Notes under the pieces: model-generated
Told to the model about the DNA's origin: nothing
Seen by the model: the letters and a program-made list of their open reading frames with translations, nothing else
The model's database searches: none
Program-made: the position numbers and the translations under genes
Part shown: positions 7,541 through 15,234 of the stretch, one piece after another
Layout: each line of letters begins with the position of its first letter
How positions within the stretch are numbered: the stretch's first letter is position 1
From: CAZCJU01 sp964562175
GTDB lineage: Bacteria > Bacillota > Clostridia > Oscillospirales > CAG-272
DNA: 21,164 nucleotides
NCBI GenBank assembly: GCA_964562175.1
Contig: CAZLRV010000026.1
Coordinates: forward strand, 1-21,164
Direction of reading: 5' to 3'

Positions 7541-8008
7541 ATGAAATACGAGGATATAATAAACTACAAAGCTCCCGCATGGGACTCAATACCCGATATA
7601 GAGCTTTATATGGATCAGGTGCTTATGCTCTTGAACAAATACATAGGTGTGTTTTTCACCACAGAGGACGGCGTCACCGCTTCCATGCTGAACAACTATG
7701 TCAAGCAGAAGCTCGTCCCTCCCCCCGAAAAAAAGAAATATGACCGAAACCGCCTTTCGCTTTTCTGCATCATTTGCATCTTAAAGCGTGTTTTGTCCAT
7801 TACTCAAATACGTCTGCTCTTGGACGGTCTGCTTGCCGAAATGAGCGTTGAAGACGTATACACGCTCTTCTGTACGCTCATTGACAAGTCACTGCATTCC
7901 GAGCCTTTGCCCAAGACCGACGATCTCACTCTCGCACTTGCATATGCCGTGCGTGCCTTTTCATCGGTGGTATGGGCTGAGATATATCTCGACGGAGTGG
8001 CAAAATAA
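7541..8008 (+). CDS. DUF1836 family protein, probable small regulator
   Basis: This 155-residue protein matches the DUF1836 family of Firmicutes: PAWDSIPDIELYMDQVL near the start, then ASMLNNYVKQKLVPPPEKKKY at about 47-67, and the FCIICILKRVLSITQIRLLL helix-rich segment. The central part looks like a MerR-type helix-turn-helix, where a surface residue pattern leads into NYVK and a PPP turn. A DNA-binding role is plausible, though no experimental function is known to me. The promoter is a perfect consensus and shares an inverted repeat with the divergent SGNH gene, which would suit autoregulation. The Shine-Dalgarno site is weak (GGAAAG about 14 nt upstream). A bidirectional terminator follows directly. 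Confidence 0.82.
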   Translation: MKYEDIINYKAPAWDSIPDIELYMDQVLMLLNKYIGVFFTTEDGVTASMLNNYVKQKLVPPPEKKKYDRNRLSLFCIICILKRVLSITQIRLLLDGLLAEMSVEDVYTLFCTLIDKSLHSEPLPKTDDLTLALAYAVRAFSSVVWAEIYLDGVAK

Positions 8009-8011
8009 AAA

Positions 8012-8052
8012 AATTCCCCATTCGTTTGCCCGAACGAATGGGGTTATTTTTG
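8012..8052. terminator. Bidirectional intrinsic terminator between the DUF1836 gene and infB
   Basis: CCCCATTCGTT (8016-8026) and AACGAATGGGG (8033-8043) form a perfect 11-bp stem with a 6-base loop. A T-rich tract follows on the plus strand and an A-rich tract precedes it, giving a U-tract on either strand. It lies between the ends of two convergent genes and should terminate both. Confidence 0.92.
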
Positions 8053-8068
8053 TGTTTAAAGGATCTTT

Positions 8069-11000
8069 TTAGCGTTTGATCTCTTCCATAACATACGCTT
8101 CAAGCACATCGCCCTCGCGTATATCATTGAATTTCTCAAGTCCGATACCGCACTCATAGCCCGATGCGACCTCTTTCACATCGTCCTTGAAGCGGCGAAG
8201 AGAGGAAATTTTATCCTCAAATATGATATTGCTGTCACGAAGCACACGAATAAGGGAGTTACGTGTGATCTTACCGTCGGTAACATACGAGCCTGCGATC
8301 GTTCCGACATTGGGAACGTGTATCGTCTGACGAACCTCTGCGTGTCCCATAAGCGCTTCCTTATATTCGGGTGCGAGCATACCGTTCATCGCCGCTGTCA
8401 TTTCCTCGATACAATCGTAAATTACTCTGTACGTTCTTATCTCAACGCCCGAGCGCTCTGCCGAATCCAGCGCTCCCCTGTCGGGACGCACGTTAAATCC
8501 GATAATTACCGCCTCGGATGCCGCCGCAAGCATAACATCTCCCTCGTTTATGCCGCCTGCCGCAGTGTGGATTATCTTTATCTTTACCTCGTCGTTTGAA
8601 AGCTTGTTCAACGATGCGCATACAGCCTCCGCAGAACCGGCAACGTCCGCTTTTACTATGATATTAAAGGTCTTGATGCCCGAAGATATTTGAGAGAACA
8701 TATCATCAAGGCTCGCTCTTGCACTGAGCTTGAACTCATTTTCCTTTTCTCTTGTGCGTCTTTGCTCTGCAAGCTCTCTTGCCATCTTCTCATCGGCTAC
8801 GGCATTGAACTCGTCGCCCGCCAAGGGAACCTCGGACAGACCGATTATCTCGACCGGCACGGACGGACCTGCCGTCTTTATCTTTCTGCCCTTGTCATCG
8901 GTCATCGCTCTTACACGTCCGACCGAGGTGCCGGCTATAACTATGTCACCGCTGTTGAGCGTACCGTTCTGTACAAGCACGGTTGCGACCGGACCTCTGC
9001 CCTTGTCAAGTCTTGACTCGATAACGACACCCTTTGCCGAACGCTTGGGATTAGCCTTAAGCTCACGCATCTCGGCAACTATAAGCACCATTTCAAGCAG
9101 ATTTTCAATACCCGCACCCGTCAGTGCCGACACGGGAACGACTACGGTATCGCCGCCCCATTCCTCGGGAACGAGCTCGTACTTTGTCAGCTCCTGCTTA
9201 ACCGCTTCGGGATTTGCGTGCGGCTTATCCATCTTGTTTATCGCCACGATTATGGCTACGCCTGCCGCCTTTGCGTGGTTTATCGCCTCTACAGTTTGAG
9301 GCATTATTCCGTCGTCTGCGGCAACCACGAGTATCGCTATATCGGTACTCTTTGCGCCTCTTGCACGCATTGCGGTAAATGCGGCGTGACCGGGCGTATC
9401 AAGGAAGGTTATATCCTTATCGTTTATCTTGACTCTATAAGCGCCGATATGCTGTGTTATACCGCCTGCCTCGCCCTTGGTAACGCTCGTATGACGTATT
9501 GCGTCAAGCAGTGAGGTCTTACCGTGGTCAACGTGACCCATAACGCACACAACGGGGCTACGCTCAACAAGATCCTCGGCTTTGTCCTCTTCTTGATCGA
9601 ACAGCTTTTCCTCAATGGTAACAACGACTTCACGCGTCACCACCGCACCCAGCTCATCCGCAACGAGGAATGCGGTATCGTAATCGACCGTATCGTTTAC
9701 CGTCGCCATTGCACCCATTCCCATAAGTCTCTTTATGACCTCGCCGACATTCACCTTCAATCTGGATGCAAGCTCGGAAACTACTATCTCATCGGGGAGC
9801 GTGATATGAAGCGGTTGCTTCTTCGCCTTTTCAAGCTGTTCACGACGGAGCTTCTCCATGGCAAGACGTTCCTTATCACGTTCGGAAAGTCTGTTTTTAG
9901 TCGATTTATCGTTCTGAGTGTTCTTTTTCTTCAGCTTTGTCTTTTCGCCTCTGTAGTTGCTTCCATTATCCTGTACGAACGACTCGAATTTCTCATCGTA
10001 CTTTCCGAGATCCACCGATACCGTTCTCGTATCGACGATACGTGTACCGGAAACGAGATTTGAATTCTCCATGGAAAGCTTACCGGCGGGCGTTATGACA
10101 TTCTTGCTTTCAGCCTTGCGATTTTCCGTATTCTTCGGCTTTGCCGCCTTGTTATCCGCAGGTCTTTGATTGAACTTTTCAAGCTGCTTTTCTCTGTTCT
10201 GCTTACGCATCTCATCCGCACTCTTGTCATCCATGCGTCTGAATTGCTCATTCTGCGGCTTGCTCGTGCGGCTCAGAGGCTGGCTCTGATGTACGGGCTT
10301 GGGAGCATTCTGCTTGCTTGCGTCGTTGCCGCCTTTTTTGGGTGCGTTGTTCTGCGTCTTGCCGTCGCCCCTTGTTTGTTGCGGCTGTTTAACGAGATTT
10401 GCGGGCTTTTGAACCTTGAGCCTTGGATTAAGCTGCATATACCTTGCCTCGGTCATGACATCCGTCTTGACCTTGGGCTTTGCATTATCCGCATTTTCTC
10501 CGTCTGCGTAAGGATATGTCGGAGTCTTTATCTCGGCTTGTTTCTTCTCGCCGTTCTTGTCCTGCTTCTGTTTGTTTTCCTGCCTCTGCTTGTTATCCTG
10601 ATTTTGCTTGTTTTCCTGCTTTTGCTTATTGTCCTGATTTTGCTTGTTGTCNNNNNNNNNNNNNNNNNNNNNNNNNNNNNNNNNNNNNNNNNNNNNNNNN
10701 NNNNNNNNNNNNNNNNNNNNNNNNNNNNNNNNNNNNNNNNNNNNNNNNNNNTTGTTCTGCTTCTGCTTATTGTCTTGATTTTGCTTGTTGTCCTGATTTT
10801 GCTTATTGTTGTTCTGCTTCTGCTTGTTGTCTTGGCTTTGCTTGTTGTCCTGTTTCTGCTTGTTGTTATCCTGTTTTTGCTTGTTGTCTTGATTTTGCTT
10901 ATTATTGTTCTGCTTCTGCTTGTTGTCTTGACCCTGCTGTTTATTGTTGTTCTGCTTCTGCTTATTGTCCTGATTCTGCTTATTGTTTTGGTTTTGCGCC

Positions 11001-11383
11001 TCTCCGTCCTTTTTGGGGGCGTTGTCTTTCTTTTGGGCGTTGTTCTTCTTTGCCTGATCGTCCTTTTTGCCCTCGCCGTCCTTCTTGGCACCGTCTTTTT
11101 TCTTCTCGCCGTCGTTCTTTTTCTGTTGCTTACCCTCGTCCTTCTTCTTCGGCTTATCCGCTTTTGCGACATCCGCCTTAGCCGAGAGGTAGTCATTCAT
11201 ATTGCTCACTTGGTTCGCCTGAGTCAGTGCCTCCATCAGCACCTCAAACTCCTGCGGCTCTATGTTCGATGTGTTTGTTTTTCCGTCGATACCGTTTTCT
11301 TTCAATGCACTTACGATATCGGCAGCTTTCATGCCGAGATCCTTTGCCAAAGCATTGATCTTGTATTTCTGATTTGGTGACAT
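8069..11383 (-). CDS. infB: Translation initiation factor IF-2 with long Lys/Gln/Asn repeat tail, interrupted by an assembly gap
   Basis: IF-2 is the GTPase that brings initiator fMet-tRNA to the ribosome and promotes subunit joining. After a short N-terminal domain (KYKINALAKDLG) comes a very long low-complexity region. It consists of Lys-rich stretches and many copies of a six-residue unit of the type DNKQNQ/DNKQKQ. The second N domain (ITLPDEIVVSELASRL) follows, then the G domain: GHVDHGKT at 9515-9538, GITQHIG, DTPGH, NKMD, and the beta-barrel and C-terminal tRNA-binding parts. A run of 100 N (10652-10751) lies inside the repeats; the frame happens to stay open, but the true repeat length is unknown. 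A longer start at 11404 adds MCEQVTC. I prefer ATG 11383, which has AGGT 7 nt upstream and fits the family N terminus better. infB is the last gene of the rimP-nusA operon. Confidence 0.95.
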   Translation of the reverse strand: MSPNQKYKINALAKDLGMKAADIVSALKENGIDGKTNTSNIEPQEFEVLMEALTQANQVSNMNDYLSAKADVAKADKPKKKDEGKQQKKNDGEKKKDGAKKDGEGKKDDQAKKNNAQKKDNAPKKDGEAQNQNNKQNQDNKQKQNNNKQQGQDNKQKQNNNKQNQDNKQKQDNNKQKQDNKQSQDNKQKQNNNKQNQDNKQNQDNKQKQNXXXXXXXXXXXXXXXXXXXXXXXXXXXXXXXXXXDNKQNQDNKQKQENKQNQDNKQRQENKQKQDKNGEKKQAEIKTPTYPYADGENADNAKPKVKTDVMTEARYMQLNPRLKVQKPANLVKQPQQTRGDGKTQNNAPKKGGNDASKQNAPKPVHQSQPLSRTSKPQNEQFRRMDDKSADEMRKQNREKQLEKFNQRPADNKAAKPKNTENRKAESKNVITPAGKLSMENSNLVSGTRIVDTRTVSVDLGKYDEKFESFVQDNGSNYRGEKTKLKKKNTQNDKSTKNRLSERDKERLAMEKLRREQLEKAKKQPLHITLPDEIVVSELASRLKVNVGEVIKRLMGMGAMATVNDTVDYDTAFLVADELGAVVTREVVVTIEEKLFDQEEDKAEDLVERSPVVCVMGHVDHGKTSLLDAIRHTSVTKGEAGGITQHIGAYRVKINDKDITFLDTPGHAAFTAMRARGAKSTDIAILVVAADDGIMPQTVEAINHAKAAGVAIIVAINKMDKPHANPEAVKQELTKYELVPEEWGGDTVVVPVSALTGAGIENLLEMVLIVAEMRELKANPKRSAKGVVIESRLDKGRGPVATVLVQNGTLNSGDIVIAGTSVGRVRAMTDDKGRKIKTAGPSVPVEIIGLSEVPLAGDEFNAVADEKMARELAEQRRTREKENEFKLSARASLDDMFSQISSGIKTFNIIVKADVAGSAEAVCASLNKLSNDEVKIKIIHTAAGGINEGDVMLAAASEAVIIGFNVRPDRGALDSAERSGVEIRTYRVIYDCIEEMTAAMNGMLAPEYKEALMGHAEVRQTIHVPNVGTIAGSYVTDGKITRNSLIRVLRDSNIIFEDKISSLRRFKDDVKEVASGYECGIGLEKFNDIREGDVLEAYVMEEIKR
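10570..10985 (-). repeat. Degenerate 18-nt tandem repeats coding DNKQ(N/K)Q in infB
   Basis: The segment encodes repeated DNKQNQ, DNKQKQ and NNKQ units on the minus strand, visible on both sides of the gap. The codons vary slightly between copies. The repeats are the likely reason the assembly broke here. Copy number may differ between strains and cannot be read from this window. Confidence 0.85.
10652..10751. other. Run of 100 N, assembly gap
   Basis: Exactly 100 N bases occur inside the infB repeat array. A round 100 is the usual placeholder for a gap of unknown size, so the length of the IF-2 tail given here is not reliable. Confidence 0.98.
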
Positions 11384-11398
11384 ACAAGTTACCTGCTC

Positions 11399-11449
11399 GC
11401 ACATTTTTTACTCTAAGCACGGTGGGGCAACGTGCTTGGAAAAATGTGC
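11399..11449 (-). promoter_or_regulatory. Two-part hairpin at the infB translation start
   Basis: In the minus-strand RNA a 10-bp outer stem (GCACATTTTT at 11440-11449 with AAAAATGTGC at 11399-11408) encloses a 7-bp inner stem. The inner stem pairs AAGCACG at 11431-11437 with CGTGCTT at 11415-11421 around a 9-base loop. The outer 3' arm contains the upstream ATG at 11404, and the preferred start at 11383 follows directly with its AGGT. No U-tract follows, so it is not a terminator. Control of IF-2 translation is inferred. Confidence 0.6.
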
Positions 11450-11483
11450 CGATCCTTTCTTTACACTGAATTTCGTTCTGTAT

Positions 11484-11819
11484 TTATTCCGTAACGGATA
11501 ATATAGCCTTTGCCAATTCCTTATTTGCAACGCCGACAACGCTTGTTGCCGCCTTGCCGGTTATCTTGCCGAGCTGTTGAGAGGTAAGCTCGACTCTTAC
11601 GTGAGGTATTTCATAATACTTGCACGCATTTTCCGCTCGTTTTACCGTATTCTGCGATGCATCCGACGATATAACGACTACTGCGGGTACCTTTGATATT
11701 TTTCCGTGTCTTATCATTTCAACGGTTATATCGCATCCTACCGTAGCTCCTCCCGCTCGCACGGCAAAGCCGATATAGGATGAAAGCTTACCCGCCTTGT
11801 TTTCTTTTTCGTTTTTCAA
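11484..11819 (-). CDS. ylxQ: YlxQ-type L7Ae/L30e-like RNA-binding protein
   Basis: This 111-residue protein resembles the YlxQ (L7Ae/L30e/S12e/Gadd45) family, which sits between ylxR and infB in many Firmicutes and is thought to bind RNA. Visible family features are KLSSYIGFAVRAGGATVGCD near the start, the KVPAVVVISSDAS strand, a KYYEIPH segment and an ITGKAATSVVGVANKELAKAI C-terminal part. A longer frame exists upstream, but it only reads through ylxR in another frame. I chose the TTG at 11819, which overlaps the ylxR stop codon (TTGA) and has GAGGCGG about 7 nt upstream. That arrangement implies translational coupling. Spacing to infB is about 100 nt and holds the infB hairpin. Confidence 0.88.
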   Translation of the reverse strand: MKNEKENKAGKLSSYIGFAVRAGGATVGCDITVEMIRHGKISKVPAVVVISSDASQNTVKRAENACKYYEIPHVRVELTSQQLGKITGKAATSVVGVANKELAKAILSVTE

Positions 11820-12085
11820 TTCTTTTCCGCCTCGCCTATCTCTTCTGTCAGCCTTTGCCGTACCTGCGGATCTATCTCGCAGCCCAAACAATTTCCGAGC
11901 CTGCCTCGCAGGGCTTTTTTCAAGCATTCCGAGCTTTTGCATACATAAGCTCCTCTGCCCGACTTTTTACCCGTAAGATCCACACTGCACTCTCCTTCCG
12001 GTGAGCGTACTATGCGAACAAGCTCGTTTTTCGGCTTGCTCTCTCCGCAGCCCGTGCAGCGGCGTATCGGTACTTTTTTATTCAT
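11816..12085 (-). CDS. ylxR: YlxR/DUF448 nucleic-acid-binding protein
   Basis: This 89-residue basic protein has the YlxR signatures RRCTGC at 8-13 and GRGAYVC at 43-49. Additional cysteines (C54, C66, C69) are also present. YlxR proteins bind RNA; in Bacillus subtilis the homologue has been linked to modulation of RNase P, from memory of the literature. Here the gene keeps its usual place between nusA and ylxQ. Its ATG lies inside the last codons of nusA (8-nt overlap) and is served by AAGGAT within nusA. Its stop overlaps the ylxQ start, so the three genes are tightly coupled. Confidence 0.92.
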   Translation of the reverse strand: MNKKVPIRRCTGCGESKPKNELVRIVRSPEGECSVDLTGKKSGRGAYVCKSSECLKKALRGRLGNCLGCEIDPQVRQRLTEEIGEAEKN

Positions 12086-13142
12086 CGTCCTCTATCCTTG
12101 CCTCGGACGGCTTTATATCTATCTTATATCCCGTGAGCTTAGCCGCAAGACGCGCATTCTGTCCTCTGTTTCCTATGGCAAGCGAAAGCTGTTCGGGAGA
12201 TACGATCACCCTTGCGCTTCTCTCGCCGTCAAGCTCGATGCTCAAGACATTTGCGGGCGATAATGCCGATGCGATATATTCCTCCGGATCCTCGCTGTAT
12301 TTTATAATATCTATTTTCTCACCGCTCAGCTCATTCACAACAGCGCTTATACGGCTTCCCTTGTTGCCTATGCAAGCGCCTATCGGGTCTACATCGTCCT
12401 GACGGGAATAAACCGCCATTTTCGTTCTCGAGCCCGGTTCTCTGGCAATATTCTCGATTATTACCGTGCCGTCGGCGATCTCCGGCACCTCAAGTTCAAA
12501 CAATCTTTTAACGAGTCCGGGGTGAACTCGTGACAGAGTTACAAGTCTGCCCTTTTGCTCGTGGCTTACTTCGGTAACGAATACCTTTATGTTGTCGCCG
12601 TCCGCATATTTTTCTCCGGGTATCTGCTCATTTCTTATAATGACTGCCTCGCTCGTACCCGTATCAACTATCAAAGCTCCGGTTTCGGGGTCGGTGGTAA
12701 GCACACGTGCGGTAATTATCTCCTCGCGCTTGTTTTCGTATTCCTCAAGCATTCTGCCTCTTTCGGCTTCCTTAATGCCCTGAATTATCATCTGCTTTGC
12801 TATTTGGGCGCTGGTACGGTTGAAATCCTTCGTGCGTACCTCCTCCTCAACTATAGTGCCAAGCTCGTATCTGCGACTTATCCTCTTTGCTTCCTCAAGT
12901 GCTATTTCCGAATTCGGGTCGTTTACCTGTTCAACGACGGTCTTTTGCGAAAACACACGGCAATCCTTCTTTTCGGGATCGAGGGATATTCTTACGTTTG
13001 CACTGCCTCCGAACGCCTTTTGATACGCCTTTATCAGTGCCGCCTCAATGCGTTCAAGCATATACGCTTTCGGTATTCCCTTCTCCTTTTCAAGTGCATC
13101 AAGTGCATCGAAAAGGGGTGCATTTTCTTTAACCTTGCTCAT
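12078..13142 (-). CDS. nusA: Transcription elongation/termination factor NusA
   Basis: NusA binds RNA polymerase and promotes pausing and intrinsic termination, and takes part in antitermination. The 354-residue length matches short Gram-positive NusA, lacking the C-terminal acidic repeats of Proteobacteria. Domains run in order: N-terminal polymerase-binding domain about 1-135, S1 domain about 139-205, KH1 with GACIGNKGSRI at 255-265, and KH2 with GNRGQN at 324-329. The start has GGAGG 12 nt upstream and lies inside the end of rimP (14-nt overlap), so translation is coupled. NusA is known to stimulate weak terminators, which makes the intrinsic terminator in front of rimP a candidate for autoregulation. 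Confidence 0.97.
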   Translation of the reverse strand: MSKVKENAPLFDALDALEKEKGIPKAYMLERIEAALIKAYQKAFGGSANVRISLDPEKKDCRVFSQKTVVEQVNDPNSEIALEEAKRISRRYELGTIVEEEVRTKDFNRTSAQIAKQMIIQGIKEAERGRMLEEYENKREEIITARVLTTDPETGALIVDTGTSEAVIIRNEQIPGEKYADGDNIKVFVTEVSHEQKGRLVTLSRVHPGLVKRLFELEVPEIADGTVIIENIAREPGSRTKMAVYSRQDDVDPIGACIGNKGSRISAVVNELSGEKIDIIKYSEDPEEYIASALSPANVLSIELDGERSARVIVSPEQLSLAIGNRGQNARLAAKLTGYKIDIKPSEARIEDDE

Positions 13143-13641
13143 TTTTTCCGTTTTCCTCCGTTTGTTTCAGCTTTGTAAAATCAAAATACATATTTATCTT
13201 TGCTACATTCTTTTTTTCAAATTCCGCTATTGTCGAGTCGTCAAGCCGCAGTCCGACGGTGTCCTCTCTGTGAGGCATAAGCTCGCCGATGTAAGTTTTA
13301 CTGCCGCAGTATGCGCTGTACAGCTTGAGAGTAACACGACAGCCCGCACATTTATCTATATGCCAATCGTACTTTATATCTCTCTCAAGCCCCGGAGATG
13401 ATACCTCCATAATATAAGGCTCTGCGATCGGATCCGCCTCGTCGAGGATCGGGTCGCTTGCACGCTGAAAGCTCTCGCAATCCTCAATGCCCACGCCCGA
13501 CTCCTTGTCGATCGTCACCTTAAGTCGCATATCACCCGCTTCTCTTACGTATTCAACGTCCCATATCTGCAGACCGAGAGACTCAGCCACGGGCGTGAGC
13601 AGCTCCCATACGGTCTGAGCCGTGTTTTTCTTTGCTTTCAT
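13129..13641 (-). CDS. rimP: Ribosome maturation factor RimP
   Basis: RimP is needed for maturation of the 30S subunit. The 170-residue product shows the family layout: an N-terminal alpha/beta domain (WELLTPVAESLGLQIWDVEYV, then LKVTIDKESGVGIEDCE), the conserved YIMEVSSPGLERDI motif around residues 76-89, and a C-terminal SH3-like domain with KLYSAYCGSKTYIGEL. It is somewhat longer than typical (about 150-160) because of a polar C-terminal tail that overlaps the nusA start. AAAGGA lies about 8 nt upstream of the ATG. It is the first gene of the nusA-infB operon and follows a leader containing a terminator. Confidence 0.95.
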   Translation of the reverse strand: MKAKKNTAQTVWELLTPVAESLGLQIWDVEYVREAGDMRLKVTIDKESGVGIEDCESFQRASDPILDEADPIAEPYIMEVSSPGLERDIKYDWHIDKCAGCRVTLKLYSAYCGSKTYIGELMPHREDTVGLRLDDSTIAEFEKKNVAKINMYFDFTKLKQTEENGKNEQG

Positions 13642-13666
13642 AAACGATATCCTTTTTTTGGGTTTT

Positions 13667-13702
13667 TCAAAAAATAATGAAGATGTGCTTTGTCAAGCAC
13701 AT
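13667..13702 (-). CDS. Putative 11-residue leader peptide overlapping the rimP-leader terminator
   Basis: A mini-ORF reads MCLTKHIFIIF and ends with TGA. Its ATG (13700-13702) lies 5 nt after GAGG of a strong Shine-Dalgarno-like GAGGTGA (13705-13711). The start codon is in the 5' arm of the terminator hairpin, the 3' arm is coding, and the stop comes directly after the U-tract. The predicted transcript start is only about 18 bases upstream. A ribosome on this site would prevent the hairpin from forming. The peptide sequence itself shows no run of a regulatory amino acid. Such a small ORF could be chance, but the position and ribosome site are unusually apt. Confidence 0.45.
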   Translation of the reverse strand: MCLTKHIFIIF

Positions 13703-13706
13703 CTTC
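13669..13706 (-). terminator. Intrinsic terminator in the rimP-nusA-infB leader, candidate attenuator
   Basis: In the minus-strand RNA GAAGATGTGCTT (13695-13706) pairs perfectly with AAGCACATCTTC (13679-13690) around a GACA loop, and ATTATTTTTT follows. It is a standard intrinsic terminator, yet no gene precedes it on this strand. It lies between the operon promoter and the rimP start, so it should act as an attenuator. Confidence 0.85.
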
Positions 13707-13727
13707 ACCTCGTATATTGTCAACGAT

Positions 13728-13756
13728 ATTATATCACGCTTTTCCGAAAAATGCAA
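13728..13756 (-). promoter_or_regulatory. Promoter of the rimP-nusA-ylxR-ylxQ-infB operon
   Basis: On the minus strand TTGCAT (13751-13756) is followed after 17 bases by TATAAT (13728-13733), with an extended -10 element (TGA before TATAAT). Transcription should start near 13720-13721, giving a leader of about 80 bases. The purC promoter has the same TTGCAT plus extended -10 layout. Confidence 0.85.
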
Positions 13757-13908
13757 TAGATTTTTCAAAAAAATTTCGGTTTTTTTCTTGTTTATTTTTT
13801 TCGGCGTGATTTTTAATTGGCAGTATTTTACTTAATTTCTATATTATGCTTTTTTGCTCTGAAAAATATACGTATTTTCATAATAGTTAATAATATATTT
13901 TCAGTTTG

Positions 13909-13940
13909 TATAATTTTTTGCGTGATGAAAGTTGTATAAT
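13909..13940 (+). promoter_or_regulatory. Probable ackA promoter, two TATAAT boxes
   Basis: TATAAT occurs at 13909-13914 and again at 13935-13940, each preceded by TTG. Neither has a good -35 box at 16-18 bases. The second is placed to give a leader of about 30 bases before the ackA start. Which one is used cannot be decided from sequence. Confidence 0.45.
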
Positions 13941-13975
13941 AAGAGGAGATAATTTTCAATTCGGGAGAATATTAA

Positions 13976-15214
13976 ATGAAAGTTTTGGTTGTAAACGCAG
14001 GCTCGTCAAGCCTTAAGTATCAGCTGTTCGACACATCGTGCGATAAGGTGCTGGCAAAGGGTATTTGCGAGCGTATCGGCACGGAGACCTCTAAGGGAAT
14101 AGGCGCAGAGGGTCGTCTTGTTCATCAGAAAGGCGGCGAGGGTAAGCAGTACTTCGATATCCCCATGGTTGACCATACGGATGCAACGAAGGTACTCGTA
14201 AAGACTCTGACCGACCCCACACTCGGAGTTATCTCCGATATGAGCGAGATCGAAGCCGTAGGTCACAGAATAGTGCATGGCGGCTCGTACTTCTCACAGA
14301 GCGTTCTCGTAAACGATGACGTTATCGCAAAGCTTGAGCTTTGTAAGGACCTGGCACCCCTGCATACCGTTCCCCACCTTATGGGTATAAGAGGTATCAC
14401 CGCCGTTATGCCGAACACACCCCAAGTACTCGTATTCGATACGGCTTTCCATCAGACGATGCCTGCCGAGGCTTACACGTTCGCCCTGCCTGCGGATATG
14501 TGCGAAAAGTATCAGATCCGCCGCTACGGCGCTCACGGTACTTCACACCGCTACGTTGCCGGTGAGATGATAAAGCTCATGGGCGGCGAGGCTGACGGAA
14601 CTAAGATCATTACCTGCCACCTTGGAAACGGTTCTTCGATATCCGCCGTAAAGGACGGCAAGGTGCTTGATACGAGCATGGGCTTCACACCTCTTGACGG
14701 TATAATGATGGGTACACGTTGCGGTGCGATAGACCCCGCAATAGTTCCGTTCGTTATGGAAAAAGAGAACTTCACACCCGCGCAGATGAACGAATTTATG
14801 AATAAGAAATGCGGTTTCTTGGGCGTTTCCGGCTTCTCCTCCGACAGCCGTGATATAGAAGAGGAAGCGGCAAAGGGCAACGCAAGAGCTCAGCTCGTTA
14901 TCGACATGAATACATATCAAATAAAGAAATATATAGGTCAGTACGCAGCGGCAATGGACGGAGTAAACGCAATAGTGTTCACTGCGGGAATCGGTGAGAA
15001 TAACCCCGAGCTTCGTGAGCGTGTTTGCTCAGGTCTTACATACCTCGGCGTAAAGCTCGATGCGGAGAAAAATGCAATGGCTCACCACCAGCCCGATAAT
15101 ATAAAGATCTCCGCAGACGATTCAAAGGTACTTGTTTATTGCATACCCACAAATGAAGAAAAGGTAATAGCAAACGATACCGAAAGACTCGCTCTGACAG
15201 TACTTAATAAGTAA
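13976..15214 (+). CDS. ackA: Acetate kinase
   Basis: Acetate kinase converts acetyl phosphate and ADP to acetate and ATP, a main ATP-yielding step of fermentation. The 412-residue product has all family signatures: NAGSSSLKY at 7-15, GHRIVHGG, VFDTAFHQTMP, YGAHGTSHRYV, HLGNGSSI, TPLDGIMMGTRCGAIDP and the ATP-site FTAGIGEN. Length is slightly above the usual 400. GGGAG lies 8 nt before the ATG. It is transcribed alone, divergent from rimP, and is closed by a strong terminator. No phosphotransacetylase gene (pta), its usual partner, is in the window. It fits an anaerobic, acetate-forming lifestyle. Confidence 0.97.
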   Translation: MKVLVVNAGSSSLKYQLFDTSCDKVLAKGICERIGTETSKGIGAEGRLVHQKGGEGKQYFDIPMVDHTDATKVLVKTLTDPTLGVISDMSEIEAVGHRIVHGGSYFSQSVLVNDDVIAKLELCKDLAPLHTVPHLMGIRGITAVMPNTPQVLVFDTAFHQTMPAEAYTFALPADMCEKYQIRRYGAHGTSHRYVAGEMIKLMGGEADGTKIITCHLGNGSSISAVKDGKVLDTSMGFTPLDGIMMGTRCGAIDPAIVPFVMEKENFTPAQMNEFMNKKCGFLGVSGFSSDSRDIEEEAAKGNARAQLVIDMNTYQIKKYIGQYAAAMDGVNAIVFTAGIGENNPELRERVCSGLTYLGVKLDAEKNAMAHHQPDNIKISADDSKVLVYCIPTNEEKVIANDTERLALTVLNK

Positions 15215-15234
15215 TTTATTAAAACAAACGGCTT

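Larger units (their letters stand above)
13707..13975. other. AT-rich divergent intergenic region between rimP and ackA
   Basis: This stretch holds the rimP promoter on the minus strand and the probable ackA promoter on the plus strand. Between them (about 13757-13900) lies AT-rich sequence with A- and T-tracts and no coding region that I can support. The tracts could act as UP elements. Confidence 0.6.

Noticed and set aside
10480..11196. Other open frames across the infB repeats, on both strands
   Set aside because: Short-period repeats keep all frames open. Only the infB frame joins recognisable IF-2 domains on both sides.
10166..11380. 404-codon Leu/Val-rich open frame on the plus strand
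   Set aside because: It is the complement of the infB Lys/Gln/Asn repeats; the hydrophobic pattern is a by-product of that composition.
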